Both the position numbers and the translations under genes were made by a program. From the NCBI RefSeq assembly GCF_000801105.2, contig NC_079516.1:52435265-52499264 (forward strand): a stretch of DNA of 64,000 bases, in the 5' to 3' direction. The notes beneath the pieces are model-generated. The model made no database searches. It was not told the origin of the DNA and saw only the letters and a list, made by a program, of their open reading frames with translations. This document shows positions 47,309 to 60,342 of this stretch, in pieces (the first letter of the stretch is position 1; each line of letters begins with the position of its first letter). The stretch is from Raphanus sativus. Lineage: Eukaryota; Streptophyta; Magnoliopsida; Brassicales; Brassicaceae.

Positions 47309-50300
47309 CTACAGTCCTCGGGGAGGAGCTGGAGGCGGTGGTGACTTGGGGTCGCTCTGGGTCACTTGGAGAACAGAAGCCACCGTCTGGATTAAAGTCA
47401 AAACCAGGAGAACAACGGCTGCAACGGTGGCAGTTCCGGTCCAAAGATCTTTGAAGTAGACTCGTCGGAGCGTGGCTACGGATCTGTGGAGACGGCTATT
47501 GTAATGATTTTTGAGCCTTTCAGCTATAGGCTCATAGTGAGATCCAAAGTCCACAAGCCCTAAACACAGCTTATTCACCATTTCTGCCACCGATCCTTGA
47601 TGCCCTAACCAATTCTTTACAACATCTTTTAACGTAAAATGTGAAGATATGTTAGGCACTTGAAAAAAGGTGTCGGTCTTACGTAGTATAGGAATGTTCA
47701 ACCTATAGTTTAACCATTACCTAAAACAATCTGAATTTATAATCTAACCAATGTCGGAAAACTATTGGTTGCATTTTTTAAATAACTAACAGGAAAAATC
47801 GAAACCTAATATAAGGTAAACTGACTAAATAACTTGATTTGTTTGTGTAAATCTTCAAAACTAAAATTACAGTTTGCTAAAAGCCTGAATCCTAAAGAAA
47901 GCAGAAAGCCACAAAACCAACAAATTTCAAAATCTGGGTTGAACACCTCAAGTTCCTATTAGTGTTTTATTTTGCTGAATAATAAATTCTGAACTAGGTC
48001 GTTTAGGAAAGTACTTTTACCTTTCTTGACGAGCAAGTCAACGTCTGCCTCAGTGTCGATGAGGAAATCCAAGAAGGCAATATAGTTACAAACATAAGCA
48101 GAAAGAGTGTAATGACATTGCTCAAGTGCCATTATATTCCTCATAACCCTCTCGGTGTTATCTTCGGCTGTGAAACAGGGCATTGTCAACACTCCTCCTT
48201 CGAAAACAATCACCAACGATAAATCACTATTTTCACCCACATTCACAAAATCCACTCCTGCACTGTCTAGTTTGTCTGCGTTATATAGACTCTTTATGCT
48301 CTTCGGTTCCTCAGTTGTAGCAGCTTGTTCTTCAGGCAAACGAAGTGTTGCCACACGGACACGTCTAAACAAATCTGTAAAATGTCTGAACTTCACTTCT
48401 TTTTTCAACTTCCCTTCAAACATAAACACTCGAAGGATAATGTCACGTAACGTTTCCTCAAATCTAAATTTACAGAGAAAAGGTTCAAAAAGATCCTCTA
48501 AAAGAGCATAAGGAAGTTGGTTCTCGAGCAAGATTAGGTCTTCTAATATAGTGGTAATGAGACAAGGCTCGTCGAATAGAATATCTTCGTTCCTTTGATA
48601 CTTTTGAGTTCCGGTTTGCAGGAAGAACCCTAGTAAGAAAACAGCGTCGCATAGGATCATTTCCACAAACTCTGCAGATTTGATCCACTCTGTTGATTCG
48701 GCATAGCTTGCCCTTATGATATGTTCATCTCTTTCAATGATTCTGCTGAACTCTATGATGGTTTCAGTCCCATATCTTGTTGCAATTTCCATAAGGTACT
48801 TCTTCTTGTGACGCTCCATGTTGATATAGTCCAAATATCTGAAATAATCTCATCCAAAAACGCATTAGGGTATCATCATAAGTTCAAAGAACATTATTAA
48901 TGTTGAAAACTCATATAGTATCTCATTAATATGAAATTAATATTTTTAATATATTTTGATTGTGTAACTAGAGTTATAATTATAAAAATACATTAACCAT
49001 TGTAATATAATGACAATACTCTCAAGAGTCTTTCACTCAGTGCTGGAGCAGGTGTTGATAGTTCTTTTGCCTTGACCCTCTTTTTCCAATTTTTTAAAAA
49101 TTTAGCCACGGTCTATTTTCTATATAATAATTAAGGTCTTCACTTGTTAAACATATAAGAAGCTCAGTTTTCAATTTGCAAAAAGAAAAAGAGGTTAAAG
49201 CTGAACATAGGACCCAACTAATATTTGAGCCGGGCTTGCTTTCACTGTTAAGATATCTTGTCCGTTTGCTTTTACAAATTTAAAATATAGTATTTGATAC
49301 CAAAAGACACTAAAATGGTATAATTTAACAGATAAATGTGTTATGTGATTAACACAAGAGGTTTTAGTTTATATGATGATATGTGTATGTAAGTACGTAC
49401 CTTAAATCGGTTTTGGAAAGCTCAAGAGCTTCAGCTTTCTTAGAATGTTGGAGTGGACCCAGTAAAAGCATCTGAGGAGTGTAAGCCTCTGGGTTCACTC
49501 TTCGTAACCGGTTAGGCACTCTATAGATGCAACAATACTCTTTGCTAAACGACGAAGGCCATAAACCAGAGATGTCGGGTTCAGAGCCAGGTACCGGTTT
49601 AGTCTTGACCGATATTACCTTAGCTTTCTCAGGTCTTTTGAGGTTAGGAGTCGATGGATCACGAAAACCTTCGCTCCATTTACCCACGTTACCAGTTCCG
49701 TTTACATTCTGCATGGTTGGATCCTCGATCACCTTTTGCTTTTGTGATTCTTCAAATTCTTCTAGCGTTGCAGTGTGGTAAGGAGCAGCCCATGGATCAT
49801 GTGAACCTTCGCTCCATTTAGTTACATAACCAGATCCGATTTCATTCTTCTTATCCAAGACTATCTCTGGTGGTTCATCGTTAGTAAAACCGGTTAGCTT
49901 TATTCCTTGCTCTAGATCCATCAGCGGTTGGTTCTCCTACAAGTGAGCAGTCAGTTTTTATATGTACATATTGAAACTTCACTAAACTAAGATGATTAAG
50001 TAGACGCAGGGCCAACTCAATACATTTCAGGGTCTTTGATCAGATTTTTTTTTTGAAACTACAACTATTAATTTTTTCTTTTTAAAATGTAATTTTGAGA
50101 AAAACAAAATATTTCAAAGTTATTATACTAATTACTATTTTTATTTCTCTGTGACTAAACATTTTTAGAACATTTTCTATATTTAAACATAATATTTTTA
50201 TCTAATTTCTATGTTTACAAAAGAAAAGGAACAAAAAAAACTGAAAATTTGAAATGGGTTTTGGGCGATCGCACTGACCATCCCTGTAATAATCCGGTCC

Positions 50301-50386
50301 TTGAGTAGAAATGATCGTAACTAAAACAAGTATATATATATATATATAAATATAAATTTATTTAGTTTTACTCGAACCTTGGCCAT
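47309..50386 (-). CDS. DUF247 protein (At2g44930-like), copy B
   Basis: Minus-strand exons 50386-50378 (ATGGCCAAG), 49936-49401, 48838-48021 and 47625-47309 join in frame to about 559 residues; starting at the Met in exon 2 (49921) gives 551. The N-terminal part is unusual and contains a tandem repeat of about 55 residues whose core is KWSEGSHDP, then KWSEGFRDP. Then come the DUF247 motifs YRVPNRLRRVNPEAYTPQML, ERHKKKYLMEI, LLENQLPYALLE and RRVYFKDLWTG, and a C-terminal membrane helix (VAAVVLLVLTLIQTVASVLQ). The tail is Pro-rich. It appears intact. It is a tandem paralogue of copy A in the same orientation, and either could be the At2g44930 orthologue. Confidence 0.85.
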
Positions 50387-51184
50387 AACAGCTGACAACA
50401 AAATTTGGTGGTAAAAAAATATTAATTAGAGGCAGCGGGATGCGTTGCTTTTGTGAATATATTTAATTGTGCATGGAGTACAATACAGGGGGCTTTTATA
50501 AGAGTACAAAAGGGGCATAGAGATAAAGGAGGTGAATGTGAAGATCTTTAATCAGTTGTTCAAAAAAAAAAAAAAGTGAAGATCTTTAATTCAAGTATTT
50601 TTATATTGCTTCTGTCTTCAGGAAATGATCCCAGCTTTTTTATTCCTTTGTTTGTTTTATGTATTCGTTGGGCAAAGAATTATGCTGTCAGGATTGAGAA
50701 ATAAAGTTCCAATGCAAGTTGCACAAAAAAGAAGTTCCGATGCATAACACATTTCACATTTGGACCATCTGATATTCTTACACAAGTTTCCAACGTCTGT
50801 TTAACAGTTACGGGCGCCCATTATAAGATTCGTGATTGGGCTTTAGTTTTCAGCCTTATATTTTATTTGGATCAGAGCTAGAATAGGACTAGCCCATGGG
50901 CTTACATTCCAGTCCATATTTCTTTCCTTTCTTCGTATTTCTTTTCTTAGAATCATGCGATATTTACAGAGTGTAATTCTTTTTTTAACCCGTAATATCC
51001 GGAGAGTCAAAATCTAATCGACTAATTTTTGGGTGTCTGACCTCCAGCATCAGATACAGCTGCTCTTAAAGGGAGTTAAATATCCTTGTCACTTAGCCAC
51101 ACGATAAGGTAATATGGAGACAACACATTCAGATCCACGACCATTTGAATTATTACGGGATGCTATATAGGATCTGACCACTAA
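50387..51184. other. Intergenic
   Basis: DUF247 copy B upstream region with the diverged third copy of the GGGCAAAGAATTATGCTGT segment. No gene is seen. Confidence 0.45.
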
Positions 51185-51774
51185 TCCCCTAGACTATATT
51201 TGAGAAGTGATTTTGCCACATGTCTTCTCTACAATCATTCTCACAAAAATAATATGACATGGCTATTAAAATTGATGACGTGTCATATAGATTAATATGA
51301 CATGGACAATTTTTGCCACATGTCTTCTCTACAATCATTCTTACAAAAATAATATGACATTGCTAATAAAATTGATGACATGTCTTATAGATTAATATGA
51401 CATGGACAATTATACTTAATGTTAATTTATATTTTTGGTAAATTTTTTAAAATATGGTAATAACTCCTATATTACATTTATTTTCGATTTATATTTTTGG
51501 ACTTTTTTAAAATATGGTAATAACTCATAAATCATCATTAAAATAAATATATTCAATTATGGCATTCAAATTTCGAAATATCATTTAAATTAAAAATATT
51601 TCAAAAATATATACATATTTCAAAAATATATACATATTTTTAGAAAATTACAAAAATTAAATCATAAAATCAAATTAAATCGTAAAATCATTAGTTTCTT
51701 ATATATATCTACAGATTTTATAAATATTTTTTAATTTTAATTTTTGACAATTATAAAATTTTCATCCCCTAGAT
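51185..51774 (+). mobile_element. Helitron, 5' part without its 3' end
   Basis: Starts A|TCCCCTAGACTATATTTGAG and lacks a hairpin/CTAG end before the next start at 51775. It contains a tandem duplication of about 100 bp (from TTTTGCCACATGTCTTCTC to ATATGACATGGACAAT). Same family as 1-665. Confidence 0.7.
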
Positions 51775-52286
51775 TATATTTGAGAAGTGATTTTGCCACA
51801 TGTCTTCTACAATCATTTTCAATGATTTTGAAATATCATTTAAATTAAAAATATTTCAAAAATATATACATATTTTTTTAGAAAAGTATAAAAATTAAAT
51901 CATAAAATCAAATAAAATCGTAAAATCATTAGTTTCTTATATATATATATATATATCTACAGATTTTATAAATATTGTTTAATTTTAATTTTTGAAAATT
52001 ATGCAATTTTACATATTTATTTAATATATTTAATTAAAATAAATAGATAGAAAAATCTACCTAAGATTATAATTTTAAATATATACATGCACATTCTTAA
52101 ATATATTTCAAAATAAACAAAATTGCTTTTATCTTAATTTTAATGTTCAGTTAAATCAAATTTATACTAAAATATTAATAAGAAAAAGAAAATTTATAAT
52201 ATTAATAAAAATAAATATAATTTATATTTATCTGTTAGAAAATATTTTAAATTTTTTTACTGCACATGGTGCAGGAAAACACCTAG
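51775..52286 (+). mobile_element. Helitron, 5' and 3' ends present
   Basis: Starts A|TCCCCTAGATTATATTTGAG and ends with hairpin CTGCAC-ATG-GTGCAG (52260-52274), then CTAG (52283-52286) and host T. It is 512 bp with an internal deletion compared with the copy ahead of it. The 3' end is identical to that at 639-665. Confidence 0.78.
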
Positions 52287-55200
52287 TAAATAGTTAAGTT
52301 TAAAGTATCTGTGAATAACTAATACATGATGAGACAACTCACTGATTATCTATAACGTTTAATTTTCATTGACTATGAATATTATTTTTCAAAGTAGAAA
52401 GAACAGCAAAAGTTACAATATCGAGCATATAATCCAAAATAAAGATGAACATATAATACAAAAAGTAAATAAAGAAGCAGAAACTTCAAGAATTATTCGG
52501 GGGTAGAGAAATAGGAAAGAAGGAAAGTGGATCATTATCAAATTTTCTCTTTAATGATGCAATTTAATATGATAAATAAATTATGGAGATAAAGGCAATT
52601 TGTAGGGCAGCCACAATATATATACAAATGATGTGATGTAGATATGTTTCTCTCTTAATTATCTTTCTATATGTTATACCTCTCCCTCGCATGATTGGGT
52701 TTGTTTATAAATTTTATCTTAATTCTAATCTTCACCCAGAGTGCTATTTTCTTAGTAACTTTCAGTCTTTCCTCTTCCCAACTCACTTACAATAGGGAAG
52801 AAAACTTCGCATGCAAAAAAACCTTCAAAAAACTTCCACTCTTGCTCTTCCCTCTCTAGGTCACTCTATATATCAAATAGTCACACGCAAAGTCTTTATC
52901 CATATACTTGAAAATAATGATGTCCATTACCTGCGTTTTAGTGATTTATTTGTAATTATATAGCACGATTTATATAATACAGTAAGACCATCCGTGATGA
53001 ATTTTATAATGGTTCCGTGATGATTGAAAATTTATAATGGTTCCGTGATGAATGACATTTTATAATGGTTTGTTCCAGTTACATATACCGAAACTGATTG
53101 TAACTTTTACTAATCATTATGTGTATAAATCATTTATGCATTCATTTCTCATGGCTTTATATATGAAGTAGAAATCTGAGGATTCATACTCCCTCTCAAT
53201 TGTTTCCTGCTTCACAAAAAGTTTAAATTCTATTGTTTCAAAAACTTTGATTTCCTATCGTTTCTCTGGCTGTATTAAGAGATAAATACTGTCACCTCGA
53301 GCTTTCGTGTGATGTGGCTCTCTGTCAAACACGATCTTTTAGTTTTAGTTCTCTGATTAGTTAGTCGTTTGTTTGTTGAATCGTGTGTTAGGTCTTTTTA
53401 GGTTGTTGTGTGTTTTGTGTTCTTTGTCGTGCTCGGTCTTAATTGCTAGCATCGATTTGGTGAGAAGAGAGCAGAGACTGTGTTTTCCCGTCCGATTCGT
53501 TAGAGTTTGATCCAGAGTTTGCAAAGTAGCTCGGTTGTGTGCCTTTCGGAAATGTAGCGGAATAGTCATAGATCATACGGATTTTACTCAAATCCTTATT
53601 GTAACCGTTGTTTTACTCCTGTCATACAAACGGGACCACCCCTACATGTTTCTATGCAATCCAAGTGCGTATTAATTAATTAATTATAAGCGGTGTTACA
53701 ATTTTATTTATAATGATATTCAGTCGGACCTAAACCAAGATCTGGAGGATCTGATTGGTGTGGACCAAGAGATGTTAACCACCCAACGAACTTTAACTAT
53801 CACAAAAAAAATGATAGATACCATGCATGATTTTTTTTTGGGTGCAATACATGCATGATTTTAGCGGCTTTCAAAGTACACACACATAAAAAAATTATTT
53901 GGATTGTATCCTGCTTTTAGCTGACAAAGTTTTCATATAATCAAAATTTATATATCAATGGAACGATTCATCAAAGGATAATGGTTTTGGTCAATTTTCC
54001 TTATTTAATTATTGGAAATATAAAACGAAATGTAGCAAATACAAGTTAGCTTTTAGAATACAGAATAAAAACAAACTGGATCTACGAGAAAGTAGTACAT
54101 ATCTCAATATCTCATGACTCTCGCCCATCGACCGTCGCTTAATGAAAAAAATGCGATCTTCTATTTCATTTTATTATTTTTAGTACTTGTTACCTCTTTA
54201 ATGGGGAAACAGAGAATTGAATGGACAGAAGAGTTAAGGGAACATCATATTTAAGCTTCCGAACCGCTCCCGTTGTCTTTTTCAATATGTATATATGCAT
54301 TATATGCGTAATGCGTAGTGTAGTACATGTGTACGTAGCTTTATAGAATATGCACACTGCAATATATAAATGCAGAGTTTCTATATGAAGAAATACAAAA
54401 GTTTTTTAGTTTCCACGAAATAGAAGGCAATTTAGATTCATTTTGTTATCATTACCGTTGGATTTAAACTTTCACAAAATTTTACCTTTTATCATACTGA
54501 ACTGTCAGTATCTTAACAAGTCATCTAATAGTCCAGATGGCAATACGTTTCTGGCTGTTGTTTACTACCTGTCATGTTTTGTCCACTTGCTGACGCCGTA
54601 TTTGCTCGTGTCTAATAAATAAAGAAAGAACGCAAATGAAAAATCCATTTTCTTTTGTTTCACTCATTTGCTGAAATGTCTTTTTTTCTGTGTTTCGATG
54701 ACTGATTTTCTAATTTAATCACAAATATTAAAATAAGAAATATTTACTTTTCTTTATTACTTTTTGTTTTGTTTTTGTTTCTAACACTTATATTTTATAT
54801 TGTTTTTAAATACTAAAATTAAAATATAAAATAAATGGTAAAAGTAAGAATCTAAGTTATTATATTTAATTAATGGAAATAAATCAAATTTTGTGTAATT
54901 TTTTTATTTTTAGCAATAAGATAAATGAAATTTATTAGCTTTTCATAAATGGTGATATTACAGCTTGCTTTATTACTCTAAAATTTAAATTAAAAAGTGT
55001 TTACGCATTTTAATAATTTATAGTAATATCATTTTGTATATTGATTTGTCTAAACACATCTGACATATCTATAAAATGTAACCGATTTTCTCTATGTTGA
55101 AAAATATATAGTCGACCAAAACAATTATGTTGAAAAATATATAGTCGACCAAAAACAATTATAGTTCCTTAGTCGTTGATATTTTTTATAAAACTAAAAG

Positions 55201-55986
55201 TAAGTGGCATGTGCGCCATGTGTGCCCATTGACTTTTATAAAAATGTTAAATCTCGCATCAATCGTCGTATGTCGCTAGCAGATTTTCCAACAATCACCT
55301 CTCTTTCTTAGTTTTTAGACTTTTATTTTGTATCTTTTCTTAGTTGACAAAAAAAAAAAGACTTTTATTTTGTATCTTTTCTTTTGACAAAAAAAATATT
55401 AAACTCGAATCTATTAAAAACACAGATCTAATTTCTAAATAAAAGATGCAACCTACATATAGATCTTCTTCTAAATATTCACCAAAAATATAGTAGTCCA
55501 TATTTATGTAATGTGATCAAAAAAGTACGATTTAATTTTGCATGACATGTAAATCAAATCTGAAATGTAATGACATCTCAAATATTTTCCCTTACTACTT
55601 AACCCGAAATTTCAGGTCTTTTATTTTATTTTGTATCTTATAACATAATAATACAACAATTATACAAGGTCTTTTTTCTTATACTCGATCAAGCTCAATC
55701 ACAAATACACTGTGTTTAAGCTACCTTCCATGTGTTCACCTACGGCAATTCTTGTCTTCTTCCTCTTCTTAACAACCGTGATTATTAAGTTTTCAAGATT
55801 ATATATATTTAGCCTATAAATAGTAAAATCAATACGGCTAAAATTAAATTTTAAATTTCCTTTAAAAATTAGAGAATTTGTGATCTATTTCAAACCTACA
55901 CAGCAACACATACTAAAAAAAAAAAAAAAAACATACTAAGAACAATTTTTTTTTCTCAATTTGACTACTGATATAGTTTAGCATAT

Positions 55987-55988
<2 letters not shown>

Positions 55989-56027
<39 letters not shown>
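55989..56027. repeat. (TA)n microsatellite
   Basis: About 19 uninterrupted TA units. Confidence 0.9.
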
Positions 56028-56030
<3 letters not shown>

Positions 56031-57167
56031 ATTAAATTTACACTTTTATTTTAGTTTTGGCACCAATTAGTTATAGTCCAAAATTTAGACTAAAACCACT
56101 CTTCTAGAAAGTTACTATATATGCTAAGAATTTCAATTACTTTGTCAATTTAATTTTGGGCAAAACAATTTCGATTATTACCCAAAATGTTAGGATCAAA
56201 TACGAATACTAAGGTAAGTCTTACATCGTTTGATTTTTCCACAACACTCAACTTGTGTCGATCTCTAACTAGACCTAAATTCTGACGTTGTATGATTACT
56301 ATATACGTAAAAACGTCATTCGCCTGCATATATACTATTTTCATCATTGTAGAGCTATCATACCGTAAATGTTAATCTATAATCACGAAGGATGACTCGT
56401 AATTTTAGTATTCTTTTTCGATCAAAGAACTTATAGTATTCTTTATAAATAACTGGACTATATCATTTCAATTGAGAACCGTAATGCAGATTAAGAATGA
56501 CTAGAGCAACTCTAATGATAGTGTTTATCATGAAGTTTTCAAATTACATATTTGTATATGTATATATAATAGTTACTATTTAATTAAGAGTTCTGTCTAG
56601 AAATTCGTTAAGGCGGTCCTCGTATGCTTGAATTACGCGTAGTACACATCATAAAAAATCAGAAATAATACAGAAATTAATCAAGGATTATTTTTAGGGC
56701 ATTTTTATTCTCTGTGGTATATATTATATATTTGTAACGATTTTACAATAAATATTATTTGGTGTGGCGGTTTATACATTTAAAAAAGTATAACAACCTG
56801 ATCTTGAGTTGAAATGGAGGTGTTTTGCGTATTTTATATTTTATGCATAAATTTAATGAAGGGTAATTATAACATTTATAAGTAGTCTTTTTCTTTAAAT
56901 ATTTAGATTTTCTGCACATTTTAAATTTGATGGCTCACTGATCTTTGACTAGATATACATCAAATTTCTTCGTTTTTGCTATTTTCATGAAAATATCATG
57001 AATCTTTTATGTATATTAATTCAATTATTGGATAAAATGAGTAAAAATTAATATTTTTAAGAATCCCAATTTATAATAGAATCAGCTTAAATCACTATGT
57101 TTGGTGGCCAAATTGCATTTTTCCGGACGATTTTACGGTCTTTGGTGCCGCATTTTCGAATAAGGAT

Positions 57168-57259
57168 TAAGAATACATTAAAATTTTTGAAAAACCAACT
57201 AATAATATGTCAAATGAAATATTATTAGTTGAGTTTCCAAAAATTTTAGTATATTCTTA
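57168..57259. repeat. Foldback: 41-bp arms, 10-base loop
   Basis: Left arm 57168-57208 and right arm 57219-57259 are inverted copies with about 36 of 41 positions matching. They start TAAGAATA and meet at AACTAATAATAT. It could be a degenerate MITE or a hairpin RNA source. Confidence 0.8.
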
Positions 57260-59451
57260 ATTAAATAATAATAACAATTATTATTATTATATACACACAC
57301 ATTAATATGTAATTTAAGAATTCTATGGTAAAAGCCTACCATTGAAATTGTTATGAGAGGTCAATATTCCTCAGTCAACTCTTAACAGATTCTGAATCAA
57401 CAATAGCCATACTTTCCTGAAGTGGACACTAGTTAGTTCAGTTTGTATCATTACGATTAGTACTTTATGAATATAGATCGATAAATAAATCTACACTTGT
57501 GAATAATGTCGCCCGTTTTTTCAATGACTTATTGTGTAATCACAGCTGAGAAAATATTTATAATTAAAGCAGTATTTATTTATTTATTGTGGTGGCCAGT
57601 GGCCATGTATATAATAAATATAAAGTAAAGTGGGTTCTTAATTAATTATGATGCCGCTGAATCGAATATGACGTATCAACACTCTTACCTTGATATACAA
57701 CATTTGCTCTATACATATTCTTTCACATAAATTTGATTGGGTACGTGTACGTTTTATGTTTAATCAAAATTTAATACCGTGACCCCTTCGTATTTAAACA
57801 ATTATATCACGTGGCATTATAGTTTCATCTCAAGAAGGGTACAAAGTGCTCAAGTCGACATTTGATTATGAAACTCGAAAAGATGGCTTAATGAGTAATT
57901 AATGACACTGTCCAGGAAATGTGAATCTCGTCTTTTTTTTAATACTCGAATTTTACTCAAATTATTTACGGCATGTGTATACTTTGTTTGTTTGGACATA
58001 ATTAATTAGTGTGGCTACTAGTTTAATAATATGCATCTTGGATTTACCCACAGAGTTTTCAACCGCCCATAAAAAGAGGAAGTAAGGAAAGAACCGTTTC
58101 AGTTTGTTTGGTTGGATTATACAGGAAAGCCAGAGCGGCCAAACCATTGAAGGCCAAGCCCGCACTGACTTCGTAGCTTCACCCTTAATGGCAGAAGTGT
58201 TCTTTAAGGGAGGTTTTGTTCGCGGTAGGACAACATGGTTTACCTAACGTCTAGATAAGATCTGAAAATCTTGAGTTCATTAGAATTATCAATTCGAAGT
58301 CATTTTCTATGGAGTTCTCAAGGATATTAAATCTCTATCTTTGTCTTTTGATTTCATCTTTTTTTTTCCTCATGTATTGAAGTCTTGTAATGTCAGAACA
58401 GATTCCTTGGCGAAAAATACTCATCTACTTGCCTCCCTTGCTATGTACTAACCATTTCCTTGATTAGAGTTTCTATTTTTCGAATGTGGTTTCGACTTTT
58501 AAATTATCCTGTTAACAAAAGATATTTAGTTTTACAGTTTAATCAAATTTCAAAATAATAGTTATGAAAATAGTATCAAACAAATAGTGAAACAATGGTA
58601 TCTCTTTTATATAAAGGAGCAAAATTTTAAGCTTTTAAAGCATGTCACATCAACAAAAATAAGCAATTCAAAAATTAATCATTGTATACTAGAAACATAT
58701 TTTTATAATTTGTTGTCTATGGAATTCTCAAAACAACATTCTATCTGTTCTCTTTCTCTATCCGATTCGTCGACTCTGTTTCTAAATTTATCCAATCAAA
58801 TATACTGATGAAGAAAAATGAGACTCTACGAGAAATAGAAAGAATATATATACTAAATCATATATAACGTCACATTAACGCTGATTTTATTCGGAGGAAA
58901 TGAAAGTGGAAGATGGGCGATTCATATGTTAAGAAGTAACGCACATGCAGGAGGGTCGGGCCATATTAGACAAGGGAGAGTAAAATAACAATACATATAT
59001 TTAACGAAGGGGCTTCCCCTTTAACGAATGCCATAAAATACTCCTTTATTAATAAGTACGTAATATTGTTTTAATTTTGTTTCTTAAAAGAAAACACATA
59101 ATTTTTTTCTCAAAGAGTACAGATATTTTTTTGTACTTAAAAAGAATAAGAATTTGAAACGAAACCATGTTGTTTCTATTTATTTTCGCATGGAACAAAA
59201 CTGGTTCGCTAAAACGGTGAATCACAATAATATCTTCTTTGTTACATGGAGGCATGGACCCAGTTTCATCCTCCCTCATTCATTTTATTAATAACCAAAT
59301 ACCATTATATATTTTTTTTCTTTTTCATTATAGTATTTTTTCCTTATAATATGAAAAAGCCAAAGGAAAAAACAAGATTGTGGAGGAATATTAATAGCCC
59401 ACTCCACATCTATTTCTGTGCAACTCTCTTTTCTAAAGCTTCTCTCTAACA

Positions 59452-60342
59452 ATGGAAACACAGATCAATTTAGAGAAGAGTGCTTCTCAAGTCACCTTTA
59501 TAACCTCCACCATCTCCGCCTTGTCCTCCTCCTCAGCCACCGCCTCATTGTCCTATTCACCCACAAGTACAACATCTTCTTCCTCTTCATCATCATCAAC
59601 AACTTCTAACTTAGAAAACCCTAAAAGAAAAGCATATCGAAGATCATCATCATCATTAGCCGTCGAAGATCTTGATGATCAAGGAGGGAAACGGCGAAAG
59701 ACCAACGGCGGAGATAAGCATCCGACGTACAGGGGAGTGCGGATGAGGAGCTGGGGAAAATGGGTGTCCGAGATCAGAGAGCCGAGGAAGAAATCAAGAA
59801 TCTGGCTCGGGACTTATCCAACGGCTGATATGGCTGCACGAGCTCATGACGTAGCTGCTTTAGCCATTAAAGGTACAACGGCTTATCTCAATTTTCCTGA
59901 ATTATCCGGCGAGCTTCCTCGTCCGGTCACTAATTCTCCTAAAGACATTCAAGCTGCTGCCACCGCCGCCGCCGTTAATTGGCAACAATCCGGCGGACTC
60001 CACGTCGATAATTCAGACATAACTGAAATTGCTGAAGCCGAGCCGAGTCGAGCAGTGATGGCTCAGTCGTTGTCTGATTGTGTGGCGTTTTCTTCGGACA
60101 TTACGACTCAAGAGTTGTCTGAAACTTCGTGTGCTTCTACGACGTCGTTTGCGGACAAAGACAAAGACGAAGAGAAACTGTTTGATTTGCCTGACTTGTT
60201 TACTGATGGCAATGAGATGGTGATACGAAACGATGCGTTTTGTTATTACTCGTCCACGTGGCAGCTTTGTGGAGCCGATGCTGGGTTTCGGCTTGAGGAG
60301 CCGTTTTTCTGTCTTAATGAATCAGACTCCAGCTCACTCTAA
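59452..60342 (+). CDS. ERF034: AP2/ERF transcription factor, DREB group A-4 (ERF034-like)
   Basis: Intronless, 296 residues. The Ser/Thr-rich N-terminus (about 15-55) precedes a basic KRRK nuclear signal near 80. The AP2 domain covers about 92-149 ([18 protein letters not shown], then [19 protein letters not shown]). Val and Glu at the DREB positions (WVSEIRE) predict DRE/CRT-type binding. The following [13 protein letters not shown] and Ala-rich segments are typical of group A-4. The acidic C-terminus ([17 protein letters not shown]) looks like an activation region. Position next to HUB1 matches At2g44940. The ATG context (ACAATGG) is good. Confidence 0.88.
   Translation: METQINLEKSASQVTFITSTISALSSSSATASLSYSPTSTTSSSSSSSSTTSNLENPKRKAYRRSSSSLAVEDLDDQGGKRRKTNGGDKHPTYRGVRMRSWGKWVSEIREPRKKSRIWLGTYPTADMAARAHDVAALAIKGTTAYLNFPELSGELPRPVTNSPKDIQAAATAAAVNWQQSGGLHVDNSDITEIAEAEPSRAVMAQSLSDCVAFSSDITTQELSETSCASTTSFADKDKDEEKLFDLPDLFTDGNEMVIRNDAFCYYSSTWQLCGADAGFRLEEPFFCLNESDSSSL

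Larger units (their letters stand above)
52287..59451. other. Long intergenic region, AT-rich
   Basis: About 7.2 kb with no recognised gene. It contains small tandem repeats: three copies of a TTTATAATGGTTCCGTGATGA-like unit at 52995-53070 and a 34-bp pair at 55097-55160. It also holds a (TA)n tract at about 55989-56027 and the foldback at 57168-57259. A stretch at 53300-53570 is more GC-rich and has a minus-strand open frame of 70 codons, with no recognised family. The last few hundred bases should hold the ERF034 promoter. Confidence 0.45.

Noticed and set aside
51240..51420. Tandem repeats suggesting a CRISPR-like array
   Set aside because: Only two long diverged units within a plant Helitron; no spacers of constant length.
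53357..53569. Minus-strand frame of 70 codons in a more GC-rich patch
   Set aside because: No family features or introns recognised; left as intergenic, although a decayed element or UTR is possible.
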